A stretch of 64,000 nt of DNA from Oxalobacteraceae sp. CFBP 8761 (GTDB taxonomy: Bacteria > Pseudomonadota > Gammaproteobacteria > Burkholderiales > Burkholderiaceae_D). The DNA lies in the NCBI GenBank assembly GCA_014841595.1, contig JACYUE010000005.1:1-64000 (forward strand), in the 5' to 3' direction. A model generated the notes under the pieces. The model searched no databases and had not been told where the DNA came from. It saw nothing but the letters and a program-made list of their open reading frames with translations. The number at the start of each line of letters is the position of its first letter. The first letter of the stretch is position 1. A program made the position numbers and the translations under genes. Positions 38,888 through 48,498 of this stretch are shown one piece after another.

Positions 38888-39325
38888 ATGCGCCCCCAAA
38901 CTCAGCAACAAATCCCGCTCGACACAAACACCGACTTTTTGCGCCGCCACGCCCGTGGCATGTTGCGCAGCGCGCACTCGGACCAACCCAGCAAGGCGCT
39001 CCCTATCGTCCGCCGTGTCCACGCGGCGCGCGCGTTTTCGATGCCACGCCTGACCGAGCTTTACCATGCTCGCGCCAAACTACAACTCAAGCATATGTTT
39101 CGCACGCTGGCAGCGGAACTCGGCTATGCGAGTTGGGATGCCTGCAAACGCGACATCGATCGTCGCCCGAGCGAGATTCTGGATCGGTTCCGGCTCGACC
39201 TCGGCGCGTTCGGCGACCATGAGCATGTCTGGTTTGCAGACCAGCCTACCGCCGCTGCGTGGCAGCGCCAGCACGGCGGCCGGATGGTTGTGTATGGAAG
39301 TCAGGCTGTCATGATGCCGGCTTGA
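38888..39325 (+). CDS. Hypothetical protein
   Basis: 145 residues, basic and soluble, with no membrane segment. The C-terminal part has a compact pattern (ELGYASWDACKRDI, then FADQPTAAAWQRQHGG and VVYGSQAVMM). I have the impression of similar unannotated proteins in Massilia-type genomes but cannot assign a family. GC is that of the host chromosome, unlike the NACHT gene. AGG lies 5-9 nt upstream of the ATG. A terminator follows at 39339. Confidence 0.55.
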   Translation: MRPQTQQQIPLDTNTDFLRRHARGMLRSAHSDQPSKALPIVRRVHAARAFSMPRLTELYHARAKLQLKHMFRTLAAELGYASWDACKRDIDRRPSEILDRFRLDLGAFGDHEHVWFADQPTAAAWQRQHGGRMVVYGSQAVMMPA

Positions 39326-39338
39326 ACGGTCAGTATTG

Positions 39339-39380
39339 GGATGGCCGGCCGTCTGAGCGGCCATCCTGGTTGGTTTTCTT
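39339..39380 (+). terminator. Rho-independent terminator
   Basis: A 9-bp stem GGATGGCCG/CGGCCATCC followed by a T-rich run on the plus strand, 13 bp after the hypothetical gene. Confidence 0.75.
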
Positions 39381-39467
39381 TTAACGACCACGACGAGAAT
39401 TCGCAAATGTTGTTGCTGAGATATTGAACAGTCGATAGACTGGGGAGAACGTTATGTTCTTCCCGTC

Positions 39468-40217
39468 ATGTCCGAATCCGTCCACGAGTCACCCGTTATC
39501 AGTAACAGTCCATGGACGGACGATGAGTTGTTGCGTGCTATCGAAGCATACCTCGACATGCTGCGGGCCGAATTGAATGGCCAGCCATACAGCAAGGCCC
39601 AGATAAACCGTGATTTAAGGGCCGGTCCACTTGCGACGCGGACCAAGGGCTCCATTGAGTTCCGCATGCAGAATATATCGGCAGCGCTGTATGAGCTGAA
39701 AATGCCCTGGATCGTGGGCTATCTGCCTGCGAAAAATATTGGCACCACCGTCAAGGAAAAGATGATCACGCTGCTGCATACGAGCGGCGTCGAATTTCTT
39801 GAACCGTTCGTTGCAACAGCCGATCCGGCAAGATTGGCCAGGAACGTGACGGCATTGCGGCAGCAAAAGCTTGCTACGCGTCCACTCGGCAGCTTTCAAC
39901 CAGCCATGGTATCGACGATTGCGACCTCTTACGTGCGAGACCCGGCGGTTAAAGCATGGGTGCTGCAAGTCGCAAACGGTCGCTGCGAAGGTTGTGATGC
40001 TCCCGCACCGTTCATGGGCGGAGACGGCCTGCCCTACCTCGAAGTCCATCACGTCATGCCACTGTCGAGCCACGGTTCCGACACTACAGCAAACGCGGCC
40101 GCCCTCTGTCCGAATTGCCATCGCCGATGTCACTCGTCGATCGACCGCGATGAATTCAAGCTCGCCTTGTATCAAAAAATTGCTCGGCTGATCGTCGAGG
40201 TGCCAGCGTTGGATTAA
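39468..40217 (+). CDS. HNH endonuclease (McrA-like)
   Basis: A 249-residue protein. The C-terminal HNH domain is complete: GRCEGCDAPAPF, then YLEVHHVMPLSSHGSDTTAN and ALCPNCHRRCH, with two zinc-type Cys pairs and the catalytic His of EVHH. The N-terminal half (about 1-120) starts SPWTDDELLRAIEAYLDMLR and includes RTKGSIEFRMQNISAALYEL, a helical region found in McrA/5-methylcytosine restriction-like proteins. It probably restricts foreign or modified DNA. It is the last gene of the defence island and has its own transcription unit. Confidence 0.85.
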   Translation: MSESVHESPVISNSPWTDDELLRAIEAYLDMLRAELNGQPYSKAQINRDLRAGPLATRTKGSIEFRMQNISAALYELKMPWIVGYLPAKNIGTTVKEKMITLLHTSGVEFLEPFVATADPARLARNVTALRQQKLATRPLGSFQPAMVSTIATSYVRDPAVKAWVLQVANGRCEGCDAPAPFMGGDGLPYLEVHHVMPLSSHGSDTTANAAALCPNCHRRCHSSIDRDEFKLALYQKIARLIVEVPALD

Positions 40218-40225
40218 CGTGCCCG

Positions 40226-40537
40226 CTAACGCTGATTGGTTCGCGGCTCGATCTGTTCGTCATACACGTTCAGCCGCTTTTTCACGTTGGCATCGCTGCC
40301 ATATTTCTTTTTGAGCAAGCGAAGTCGCCGATCGGTACCGCGACAGCGTTTCTCGATCTGGCCAGTGACTTCTCGCATCCGCTCCGCCTCTTCAGGCTCG
40401 GGTAGCTCGCCACGAAAGTGATCGCACGCGTCGCGTTGCGCAATGAACTGTCTGACATCGTTTGGCAGTTTTTCCGCTGCGAAAACGGGCGAGAAGGAAA
40501 ACAGAAGAAGAGCAGGAACGAGGGCAAGCGTCTTCAT
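40226..40537 (-). CDS. Small secreted hypothetical protein
   Basis: 103 residues. A clear signal peptide (MKTLALVPALLLFSFSPVFA, cut before AEK) is followed by a charged, probably helical domain with two Cys (RDACDHFRGELPEPEEAERM, EKRCRGTDRRL). Periplasmic. No function assigned. It ends convergent with the HNH gene, 8 bp away, and lies 27 bp downstream of the NHL-repeat gene on the same strand. Confidence 0.7.
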   Translation of the reverse strand: MKTLALVPALLLFSFSPVFAAEKLPNDVRQFIAQRDACDHFRGELPEPEEAERMREVTGQIEKRCRGTDRRLRLLKKKYGSDANVKKRLNVYDEQIEPRTNQR

Positions 40538-40564
40538 AAAATCTCCCTATCGCTGACGCCCCGC

Positions 40565-41671
40565 TTACCGCAGCCGAATCTTGACCACCGCATTTCCCGA
40601 TGTCGCGTACAGCAACCCTTTTCCATCCGTAACGATGCCGCGAATGTCACCCAAGCTCCCCGGCAAATCACCAACCCGCAACGTCGTCGCCCGCGTCGTC
40701 CCCGCTACCGTCGTCACCACACCCGCCGGCGTAATCTTGCGCACCAGGTTATTCACCGCATCCGCTGCATACACATTGCCCTGCGGGTCCACCGTCAGCG
40801 CCACCACCTGCTCGAAGCGCGCCGCATTGCCAGTACCGTTGACCGCGCCGCGCACGTTCGGTGCACCAGCAATCGTGAACAGATTGTCCGACCCAAAATT
40901 GGCCGTCGGATTCCAGCGACTGATCTCGCGCTCGAGATCGAACAAGTACACGACATTGCTGCTATCGACCGCCACCCCGCGCGGTGCCAGCGTGCGCGTT
41001 CCGAACAGGTCGCCCACCGTGTTCTGCCCTTCCAGAATCCCCGTCCCGCCCGCGCCAATGGCGAACCGGCGCGTGCCGTAGTTATTAGTGATGTAGAGAT
41101 TGTTATTGGCGTCGACGGCAATCGCCCCTGGCGTGACGTCAGGCCGGCTCGCTGTCGCGATGTTGCTGCCAACCGGGATCGTCGTCACCGTCGCGACCTG
41201 GCCACCGGTTGTGATGCTGCGGATGTTCACATCGTCCGCCACATACACCGTGCCGCCGCTCCCCACCGTCAACGCGACCGGATTGACGAAGCGCGCATTG
41301 GCGGCAGCGCCATTGGTCAGCCGGCTCTGCCCTGCGCCGCCGGCCAGCGTTGTCACCACACCGTCCGGCGTGATCTTGCGGATGACGTAGTTGCCGCGAT
41401 CTGCCACGTAGACGTTGCCGCTGCTGTCGATCGCCAGCCCGTGCGGATTGTTGAAGCGCGCCGCCGTGCCGGTGCCGTCCATGGTCCCATCGGCAGTCGG
41501 ATCGCCCGCGAACACCGACAGCGCCGCCGTTGGTGCCGGTGGCGGCTTGTCATCGTCCTTGTCCTTGTCCTTCGGGATGCCGTCGCCGCAACCGGCCAGC
41601 AGCGCCATCAAACCAAGGGCGCCAAGCAGATTCAAGCGCGAACGGGACACATAGTTAACAGGGCGGCGCAT
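40565..41671 (-). CDS. NHL-repeat beta-propeller lipoprotein
   Basis: 368 residues. The signal peptide ends ALLAGC, followed by a Lys/Asp-rich linker. The body consists of NHL repeats forming a beta-propeller: FNNPHGLAIDSSGNVYVADR, FVNPVALTVGSGGTVYVADD, and later LTVDPQGNVYAADAVNNLVR. A surface or periplasmic scaffold; no catalytic residues can be assigned. Start ATG 41671 has GGAGG 8 nt upstream, whereas the in-frame TTG 41677 is too close to that site. It is divergent from the leuA leader. Confidence 0.85.
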   Translation of the reverse strand: MRRPVNYVSRSRLNLLGALGLMALLAGCGDGIPKDKDKDDDKPPPAPTAALSVFAGDPTADGTMDGTGTAARFNNPHGLAIDSSGNVYVADRGNYVIRKITPDGVVTTLAGGAGQSRLTNGAAANARFVNPVALTVGSGGTVYVADDVNIRSITTGGQVATVTTIPVGSNIATASRPDVTPGAIAVDANNNLYITNNYGTRRFAIGAGGTGILEGQNTVGDLFGTRTLAPRGVAVDSSNVVYLFDLEREISRWNPTANFGSDNLFTIAGAPNVRGAVNGTGNAARFEQVVALTVDPQGNVYAADAVNNLVRKITPAGVVTTVAGTTRATTLRVGDLPGSLGDIRGIVTDGKGLLYATSGNAVVKIRLR

Positions 41672-41850
41672 TGGCAAAACCTCCAGAAAGTATCGCCGTC
41701 GATGCTATCACGCGCCATCCTGCAAGCAGGTGCTCTCTTCCATGGCACCTGCATAAACGACAGCCTGAAAGCCGTATGCACCGCTCAGACTGCGGCAGAG
41801 AACCGGTCCGAATTCCCGTACTTTCTTTTCCACACGCGCCTATTGTCCGC

Positions 41851-41879
41851 TTGACATACGGCGCCGAGTTCCTTAAAGT
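41851..41879 (+). promoter_or_regulatory. Promoter of the leuA leader
   Basis: -35 TTGACA (41851-41856) and -10 TAAAGT (41874-41879) with a 17-bp spacer. The expected start of transcription (about 41886) falls at the ATG of the leader peptide, so the message would be leaderless. Confidence 0.75.
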
Positions 41880-41886
41880 CGAAATT

Positions 41887-41967
41887 ATGTCTTTCACCCT
41901 GCATCTGTCGAACACTCTCCCAGCCGCTGGCGCGCTATCGCTAGCTGCACTGCTACTACGCGCCTGA
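41887..41967 (+). CDS. Leucine-rich leader peptide (LeuL-like)
   Basis: 26 residues: MSFTLHLSNTLPAAGALSLA then ALLLRA. Eight Leu codons occur, four of them CTA, which is rare in GC-rich genomes, and five Leu fall in the last ten residues. It sits 252 bp upstream of leuA behind a strong promoter. This is the design of amino-acid attenuation: scarce Leu-tRNA would stall the ribosome on the CTA codons and alter RNA folding before leuA. I did not find a standard T-tailed attenuator, only a GC-rich hairpin at about 42128-42155. Confidence 0.7.
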   Translation: MSFTLHLSNTLPAAGALSLAALLLRA

Positions 41968-42219
41968 TCGTTCGGCCGTACGCCCGGCACACGCCGGTCT
42001 CCACAGCAGCAGGAAAGTCGCAGATGTCTACCACGCCAATTTTCGCTTCATCGTTTTTCCTCACCGGGTCCATCCTGGCGGCGAGCGCTTGCGTTCCATC
42101 CGCAGCGCTAAACCTACCGACCGGTTGCCGGGCCTCGCGTTTCGTGGCCCGTCCGGCAGCCTCCGCCACCCAAGGTTTCACCGCCGCCCAGTGACCAAAC
42201 CAATCAGGAGCACCCGATC

Positions 42220-43899
42220 ATGTTGACCAATCCCGCCGCCAAGTACCGTCCCTTCCCTGCCATCGACCTGGCAGACCGCCAGTGGCCAAGCCGCACCATC
42301 ACCACACCGCCGATCTGGATGAGCACCGACCTGCGCGACGGTAACCAGGCATTGATCGAGCCGATGAGCCCGGAGAAGAAGCTGCGCTTCTTCAAGATGC
42401 TGGTCAAGATCGGCATCAAGGAGATCGAGGTGGGCTTCCCGTCCGCCTCGCAGACCGACTTCGATTTCGTGCGCATGCTGGTCGACGACAAGCATATCCC
42501 GGACGACGTCACGATCATCGTGCTGACCCAGTCGCGCGATGAGCTGATTCGCCGCACCGTCGAATCGGCCGTTGGCGCCAAGCGCGCGATCGTCCACGTC
42601 TACAACTCGGTCGCCCCGGTGTTCCGCCGCGTGGTGTTCAATATGGAGCGTGACGAGATCGTGCAGATCGCCGTCAAGGGTACGCAGCTGATCAAGGACC
42701 TGACGTCCCAGCATCCGCAGACCCAGTGGGGCCTCGAGTATTCGCCGGAATCGTTCTCGACGACCGAGCTGGACTTCTCGAAGCAGATCACCGATGCGGT
42801 CAGCGCCGTCTGGCAGCCCACTCCGCAGAACAAGATGATCGTCAACCTGCCATCGACCGTCGAAGCGGCCACGCCCAACGTCTACGCCGACCAGATCGAG
42901 TGGATGTGCCGTAACCTGAACAACCGCGAATCGCTCGTCATCAGCGTCCACCCGCACAACGACCGCGGCACCGCAGTTGCTGCCGCCGAACTGGCCGTGA
43001 TGGCCGGTGCGGACCGCGTCGAGGGCTGCCTGTTTGGTAACGGCGAGCGCACCGGTAACGTCGATCTGGTCACGCTGGCGATGAACCTGTACACGCAGGG
43101 CGTGCACCCGGGCCTGGACTTCTCGGACATCGACGCCGTGCGCCAGCTGGTCGAGGATTGCAACCAGCTGCCGGTGCACCCGCGCCATCCGTATGCGGGC
43201 GATCTGGTGTTCACGGCGTTCTCGGGTTCGCACCAGGATGCGATCAAGAAGGGTTTTGCCAAGCAGCAGGCCGACGCGATCTGGGAAGTGCCCTACCTGC
43301 CGATCGATCCGGCCGACCTGGGGCGCAGCTACGATGCGGTCATCCGCGTCAACAGCCAGTCGGGCAAGGGCGGCATGGCCTACCTGCTCGAGCAGGAATA
43401 CGGCCTGCAACTGCCGCGTCGTTTGCAGATCGAGTTCTCGCGCGTCGTGCAGCGCCAGGCCGACGAGAGCGGCCGCGAAATCAACCCGGCCGACTTGCAC
43501 GCGCTGTTTGCGCGCGAGTACCTGGACCAGCAAGAGCCGTATCACTACATCGCGCACCGCATGACCGAAGACAGCGCGCATGACGTGCAGCTCGAAGTCG
43601 ACGTGGCGCGCCACCATGCGCCGCAAGTGTTTTCCGGGCGCGGCAACGGCCCGATCGATGCGTTCGTCACGGCGATGGGCCTCGAGATTCGCCTGATGGA
43701 TTACCACGAGCATGCGATCGGCTCGGGCGCCGATGCCCGTGCGGCGTGCTATGTCGAGCTGCGGGTGGGGAACGGCCCGACGTTGTTCGGTGTCGGCATC
43801 GACAGCAATATCGTGACGGCGTCGTTCAAGTCAGTGCTGTCGGCAGTGAACCGCCATGTGGTGAGTGCCGAGCCGAATTCGGACGCTCTGGCGGCATAA
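42220..43899 (+). CDS. leuA: 2-isopropylmalate synthase
   Basis: A 559-residue enzyme that condenses acetyl-CoA and 2-oxoisovalerate, the first committed step of leucine synthesis. The DRE-TIM core starts at [20 protein letters not shown] and includes the metal-binding [20 protein letters not shown]. The C-terminal LeuA dimer/allosteric domain (about 420-559) supports feedback inhibition by leucine. The TDLRDGNQ form and length match the Pseudomonas/actinobacterial type rather than the shorter E. coli enzyme. It is transcribed alone behind a leader peptide. Confidence 0.95.
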   Translation: MLTNPAAKYRPFPAIDLADRQWPSRTITTPPIWMSTDLRDGNQALIEPMSPEKKLRFFKMLVKIGIKEIEVGFPSASQTDFDFVRMLVDDKHIPDDVTIIVLTQSRDELIRRTVESAVGAKRAIVHVYNSVAPVFRRVVFNMERDEIVQIAVKGTQLIKDLTSQHPQTQWGLEYSPESFSTTELDFSKQITDAVSAVWQPTPQNKMIVNLPSTVEAATPNVYADQIEWMCRNLNNRESLVISVHPHNDRGTAVAAAELAVMAGADRVEGCLFGNGERTGNVDLVTLAMNLYTQGVHPGLDFSDIDAVRQLVEDCNQLPVHPRHPYAGDLVFTAFSGSHQDAIKKGFAKQQADAIWEVPYLPIDPADLGRSYDAVIRVNSQSGKGGMAYLLEQEYGLQLPRRLQIEFSRVVQRQADESGREINPADLHALFAREYLDQQEPYHYIAHRMTEDSAHDVQLEVDVARHHAPQVFSGRGNGPIDAFVTAMGLEIRLMDYHEHAIGSGADARAACYVELRVGNGPTLFGVGIDSNIVTASFKSVLSAVNRHVVSAEPNSDALAA

Positions 43900-43932
43900 C
43901 GACATCGCGTGGACGGGGCAATCCCGTCCATG

Positions 43933-45570
43933 TCACCGCCCGCTCATCCGATCCACGATCTGCAACGACGCGCGCTCGCTCATCACCAGCACGAGCTTGA
44001 GCCGCGCGCGCGTCATCCCCACGAACAGCTTGCGCAGCGTCTGCTCATCGAGCTCTTCGAAATCGATCTCCGTAAAAATCAGCGCCGGCGCTGACTGCCC
44101 CTTGAAGCGGTACACCGATTCGGCCAGCAGCCCGCCTTCGCGGAACACCGGCGTGCCGAACAAGTCATATGCCCCCGTGAACGAGCGCAGCGAGTGCGCG
44201 TCGCTCAGGCGATCGAGCTGCAAAATCGCCGACTTTTCGCGGCCGCGAAACGCGCAGATCGCGATGTCCTGGCGCCCGAAGCCGGCCGCCAGGCACGACG
44301 TCACGGCGCGCCGCGTCTGCGCCAGCATCGCTTCGACGTCGCCTTCGGGATAGGTCAGCTCTTCGATGTCGGCGCCCTTGAACGGACTGCCCGCCTCCAC
44401 CGGCTGGTGCGATGCGCCGATGGACGTGAGCATGTCGACGATCTGGCGCGGGCTGCGATAGTTCACATGCGAATGCAGCGTCACCCAGCCCGGCAGCGGC
44501 ACCATCCCGCGGCCGTACAGGTTCTGGTCCGGGTCTTCCATCCAGATCGCGCGCCCGCCTTCTTTCAGCATGCGCAGCACGATGTCGCGCCACGCCACCG
44601 AAAAATCCTGCCCTTCGTCGACGATGACGACGTCGAATTGCCAGGTTTCGGGCAACGTGGCGTCGGCCATCGATGCTTCGATCTTTTCCCACACATCCGC
44701 CGCCGCGTAATCGGGCGTGATGTCCTGCGCGCGCAGCCAGGCGTCCGACAGCATGTGAAAGGTCGCCACCCGCCCGCCGGCCGGCACCAGCCGTTCGATG
44801 TGGTCGGCCAGCGGCCGGTTGAAGCAGACGTACAGCGGACGCAGGCCAGCGTCGATGGCAGCGCTGTATTCGGCCAGCGCCAGCTGGGTCTTGCCGCTGC
44901 CGGCGGTGCCGATGACGTGCAGCCGGAATGGCGAGAAATCGAGCCGCCGCGCCCAGGTCGCCAGGCCGCCTGAGAGTTTGGTGACCATCGCCTCGGCATT
45001 GCCGATCATGGCGCTTGGATCGGGCCGCAGGTTCAGCGTGTCGCCCAGGAAGCGTGTGACCTTGTCGAAGTCGTCGGTGCGCTCGGTGATGGGCAGCGCC
45101 TCGCGGATCACGCGCGCCAGCTTGGGTTTGTTCGATGCGTCGATGATGTGGTCGGCGTCGATGCCGGCCAGCGGCTGATCGCGCACGATGTAATCGGGGC
45201 AGTACAGCAGATAGTCGATCGACAGCGTGCCCTGGAAACGCTTGGCCAGGCCCTCGATCGTGGCCAGGATCTGCGTGCGGACCTTGCGCGGCTTGCCCTG
45301 GTAGCTTTTGACCAGGCCGTCCGGCGTCTCGTTCAAAAAGCCGGCGACCTGCTCGATGACTACCATGCGGCCATTCGGCGCGAGCACGATGAAGTCGACG
45401 TCGCCATACACCGAATATCCCTGCTCGACATTCGTCCAGTGCACGCCGTGGTAGATCACGTAGGGCGTGTCGGCCAGGCGCTGCTCCAGGTAGGCGAGCG
45501 TCTCGATTTCGCGGGCGGCGGCGCCCGTGACGGACAGTTCGCGCCAGCCGCTTGGTTGGATATGGGCCAT
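43933..45570 (-). CDS. NERD-domain UvrD-like helicase
   Basis: 545 residues. An N-terminal NERD (nuclease-related) domain (about 40-120) is followed by a superfamily 1 helicase: GTAGSGKTQLALAEYSAA (Walker A), VVIVDEGQDF (motif II), HVNYRSPRQI (motif IV), VYRFKGQSAPALIFTE (motif V) and LFVGMTRARL (motif VI). The NERD motif reads GDVDFIVLAPNGRMVVIEQV: the expected E-x-K is E-Q-V, so the nuclease Lys is missing. The frame is open to 45843, but MAHIQPSGWREL at 45570 is the likely start. A role in DNA repair or defence is inferred. It is divergent from the pilus cluster. Confidence 0.85.
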   Translation of the reverse strand: MAHIQPSGWRELSVTGAAAREIETLAYLEQRLADTPYVIYHGVHWTNVEQGYSVYGDVDFIVLAPNGRMVVIEQVAGFLNETPDGLVKSYQGKPRKVRTQILATIEGLAKRFQGTLSIDYLLYCPDYIVRDQPLAGIDADHIIDASNKPKLARVIREALPITERTDDFDKVTRFLGDTLNLRPDPSAMIGNAEAMVTKLSGGLATWARRLDFSPFRLHVIGTAGSGKTQLALAEYSAAIDAGLRPLYVCFNRPLADHIERLVPAGGRVATFHMLSDAWLRAQDITPDYAAADVWEKIEASMADATLPETWQFDVVIVDEGQDFSVAWRDIVLRMLKEGGRAIWMEDPDQNLYGRGMVPLPGWVTLHSHVNYRSPRQIVDMLTSIGASHQPVEAGSPFKGADIEELTYPEGDVEAMLAQTRRAVTSCLAAGFGRQDIAICAFRGREKSAILQLDRLSDAHSLRSFTGAYDLFGTPVFREGGLLAESVYRFKGQSAPALIFTEIDFEELDEQTLRKLFVGMTRARLKLVLVMSERASLQIVDRMSGR

Positions 45571-45759
45571 GGTGTCCGCTAACGTTAATAAGGTGGAAAC
45601 TATTGTAAGACTGTTTGCATGATAGTCACACACCGTTGTCCATAGCACGCACTGGACGTGTGGAAAGCTGTCGAATGGTTGCCTGAGTGAAAAATCTATT
45701 GTGGCCGTACGGCAATCCAGTGCACACTTTCGTTCATCCCGTTTCGTGCAGGTTTCCTC

Positions 45760-48498
45760 GTGTATTTCACTTCCCCGTTCTCGCTGATCCTGCGCACGGC
45801 GCTGGTCCTGATCGGCCTGCTGCTCGCGGCCGGCGCCGCCCAAGCCGGCGCGACGTACCGCTTCGGCGGCGCGGCAGTACCGGGCTGCTCGCTGTCGGGC
45901 AAGGTGTACACCTGCCCCAGCAGTGCAGGTATCGCAGCGGACGACAAGATCGTCATCGAGACGGGCTACACCGTCAGCGTGCGGTCCGATTTCACGTTCG
46001 GCTACAACCAGGGCCTGACGATGTCAGGTACCGCGCGCCTGACCAGTACGGGCAATCTGAGCATTGCCGATCTTCCGCCCAGCAACCTCAATGTGTCCGG
46101 TGGTTCCTTCAGCTCAGCCAAAACCTTCACCGCAGGCAACCAGGTGCAGACCTTCAAGGCCGACATCAGCGCCGCGTCGCTGGTGCTGGGCAGTGGGTCA
46201 ACCTTGCAGATCACCGGCACGCTGTTGTCCACCGGGCCAGTCACCATCGGATCGAAAACGACGATCACTGGCCCCGTCACCGGCACCACGGTCTCCATCG
46301 GCACACCGGTGAGCATTACGGGCGACGTCAAGGCGTCCACGAGCCTGTTCCTGGGCTCGGGCAGCACGATCGACGGCAACGTCGACACCGGTCAGATGAC
46401 GCTGCAAGCCTCGGAGGCGCTCATCACGGGCAACGCAGCGGTCGACTTTGCAAAGCTGGACTGGCACGGCCGCGTGGCCAAGAAAATCATCTGCAAATCG
46501 GGCACGAGCCCTGGCGAGTGCGACTGCGTGAATAACCAGAGCGGCTATCCGGTCAACACCCCCGAAGGCCCGACCTGTGAGTCGGCCAAGCCGGCCACGG
46601 CCCCCTTGCACCATTTTCAGATCACCCATGACGGCAGCGGCCGCACCTGCGCGCCGGAAAGCGTGACCGTGACGGCCTGCGCCAACGAGTCTTGCAGCGC
46701 CTTGTACAAGGGCGGCGCACAAATCACGTTGTCGCCGGGTGCAGTGGCGGCCACCATCGACAGCTCCGGCACCACGCTGGCGCAGGTGTCGCGCAACACG
46801 GCCGGCGCGGACACCCTGCAACTGACGCAAAGTGGCGCCAAACCGGCCACCACCTGCTACAACAGCACGAGCAAGACCACCAGCTGCGCGATGACGTTCG
46901 CCAGCGGCGTGAGCTTCCGGATCGATGCGAACCACCACAAGGCTGGTCTCAGCGCAGGCGCAATCGTCACGGCACTCGCGCCCGACCCTGCCACCGGCCA
47001 GTGCGTGGCGGCCTTCAAGAAAACCAGCAAGGATATCGCGTACGCCTGCCAGCATGTCACGACCAGTGTCGACACCAAGGGTTTGCTGCTGACCGATACC
47101 ACGACCAAACGCGCCGCCACGCTGGTGTGTTCCAACGGTGCGGCGCAAGCCGTCAGCAGCTATTTCGATGACTACGGCAAGGCAGCGCTGACGCTGGCCT
47201 ACCAGGATGTGGGCACGCTCAAGCTTCTGGCGTCGTTCGACGACGCCCAGGGCGACACCACGGTGACCGTTGTGCCCAACAAATTCATCTTTTCAGCATT
47301 GCCTTCCTCACCCGTTCGCGCGGGCGACAATTTCCAGGTCACCGTCACGGCGGTCAACGAGGCCGGCGCCACCACGCCAAGTTTCAACCGCAGCACCCTG
47401 GCAGCTGGCGCCACCCTCACCGACATTGCGGTGTCCTGCGTGGGCAAGGGAAGCGCGAACCTGTTCACCGGCGCCAAAATGGAATTCAATAGCGGCGTCG
47501 GTGTGGCGACCCTGGCGTGGGGCGACGTCGGCATGCTGGACCTGAAAGCGACGTTGAGCGATTTTTTGGGTAGCAAGGTAGAAGTGCTGAGCACCAGTGG
47601 CAAGTCAGCGACATGCACGCCGACCGTCGGCCCCTTCATCCCCAAGTATTTCAAGGTCGATTATCCGACTGCAAGCACGACACGCACGTTCTACTATGCC
47701 GGCGAGCCCATCCCTGTCGAGGTGGCGGCGATGAATGCGCAAGGCGCCATGACCACGAACTATTCGGGCGACCTGGGCCTGAGCGAAACGGTGACGCTGA
47801 CTGCGCTCAATCCGGCCGACTATGCTGCAATCAAGGACACCAGTGCCGAACTGAAGGACTTCACCGTGCCGGCGAGCGCCTTCAAGGCCGGGCTCGCACA
47901 GGCCAGGCCGGCCTATGGGCCGACAACCGCGGCGCCGATCGCTGCCAGCATTTTGCTCAGGGCCAGCAACAGCGGGGGTGTGGTGACATCGGGCGACGGC
48001 AAAGGTACTTATGAAAAAGCCCGGCCTGCAGTCCATAGTGGCCGCCTGCGTATCGCCAATGCATTCGGTCGCACCAACACGCCACTGCCGATGCGCATTG
48101 AAGCCTATTACTGGACCGGCAAAAGCTGGCTGTTCAATCAGAAGGATGACTTCACCGTGATTCCGGCCAGCGCGTTCGTGCAAGCGGCCCGGCCCAAAGT
48201 GACGGGCGGCGTGGCGCCGACAATTGGCGCCGTCAAGAGTGCCGTGGTACTGGCCAGCGGCCGCGGGCAAGTCGATCTGACGGGTGACCGGCCCGGCTGG
48301 ATCGACCTGGCGATCAATCTGGGCAATGATACGCAGCCCCAGCCGTGCAACAAGGCCGTGTATCCCACGAACACCGGCGCCCGGCTGGCCTGGCTGCGCC
48401 TGCCCACGGGCTGCGCCGATCCATCGGCGCGCGCCACCTTTGGCGAGCAGTCGGCCGAAGAGCGTCGCATCATCCATGTGCGCCAGGTGTTCAATTGA
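45760..48498 (+). CDS. MshQ-like protein (DUF6701), first gene of the pseudopilus cluster
   Basis: 912 residues. A signal peptide (LALVLIGLLLAAGAAQA-like, cut near residue 29) is followed by a Ser/Thr/Gly-rich repetitive stretch with bactofilin-type beta-helix character (about 80-235). A large C-terminal region carries many Cys (DGSGRTCAPESVTVTACANE), as in MSHA biogenesis protein MshQ. It begins at GTG 45760. Likely an exported minor or tip component of a type IV pseudopilus, by comparison with Vibrio MshQ. It overlaps the next prepilin gene by 4 bp. Confidence 0.78.
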   Translation: MYFTSPFSLILRTALVLIGLLLAAGAAQAGATYRFGGAAVPGCSLSGKVYTCPSSAGIAADDKIVIETGYTVSVRSDFTFGYNQGLTMSGTARLTSTGNLSIADLPPSNLNVSGGSFSSAKTFTAGNQVQTFKADISAASLVLGSGSTLQITGTLLSTGPVTIGSKTTITGPVTGTTVSIGTPVSITGDVKASTSLFLGSGSTIDGNVDTGQMTLQASEALITGNAAVDFAKLDWHGRVAKKIICKSGTSPGECDCVNNQSGYPVNTPEGPTCESAKPATAPLHHFQITHDGSGRTCAPESVTVTACANESCSALYKGGAQITLSPGAVAATIDSSGTTLAQVSRNTAGADTLQLTQSGAKPATTCYNSTSKTTSCAMTFASGVSFRIDANHHKAGLSAGAIVTALAPDPATGQCVAAFKKTSKDIAYACQHVTTSVDTKGLLLTDTTTKRAATLVCSNGAAQAVSSYFDDYGKAALTLAYQDVGTLKLLASFDDAQGDTTVTVVPNKFIFSALPSSPVRAGDNFQVTVTAVNEAGATTPSFNRSTLAAGATLTDIAVSCVGKGSANLFTGAKMEFNSGVGVATLAWGDVGMLDLKATLSDFLGSKVEVLSTSGKSATCTPTVGPFIPKYFKVDYPTASTTRTFYYAGEPIPVEVAAMNAQGAMTTNYSGDLGLSETVTLTALNPADYAAIKDTSAELKDFTVPASAFKAGLAQARPAYGPTTAAPIAASILLRASNSGGVVTSGDGKGTYEKARPAVHSGRLRIANAFGRTNTPLPMRIEAYYWTGKSWLFNQKDDFTVIPASAFVQAARPKVTGGVAPTIGAVKSAVVLASGRGQVDLTGDRPGWIDLAINLGNDTQPQPCNKAVYPTNTGARLAWLRLPTGCADPSARATFGEQSAEERRIIHVRQVFN

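Noticed and set aside
43911..43929. Hairpin GGACGGG/CCCGTCC after leuA as a terminator
   Set aside because: It has no T tract on either strand.
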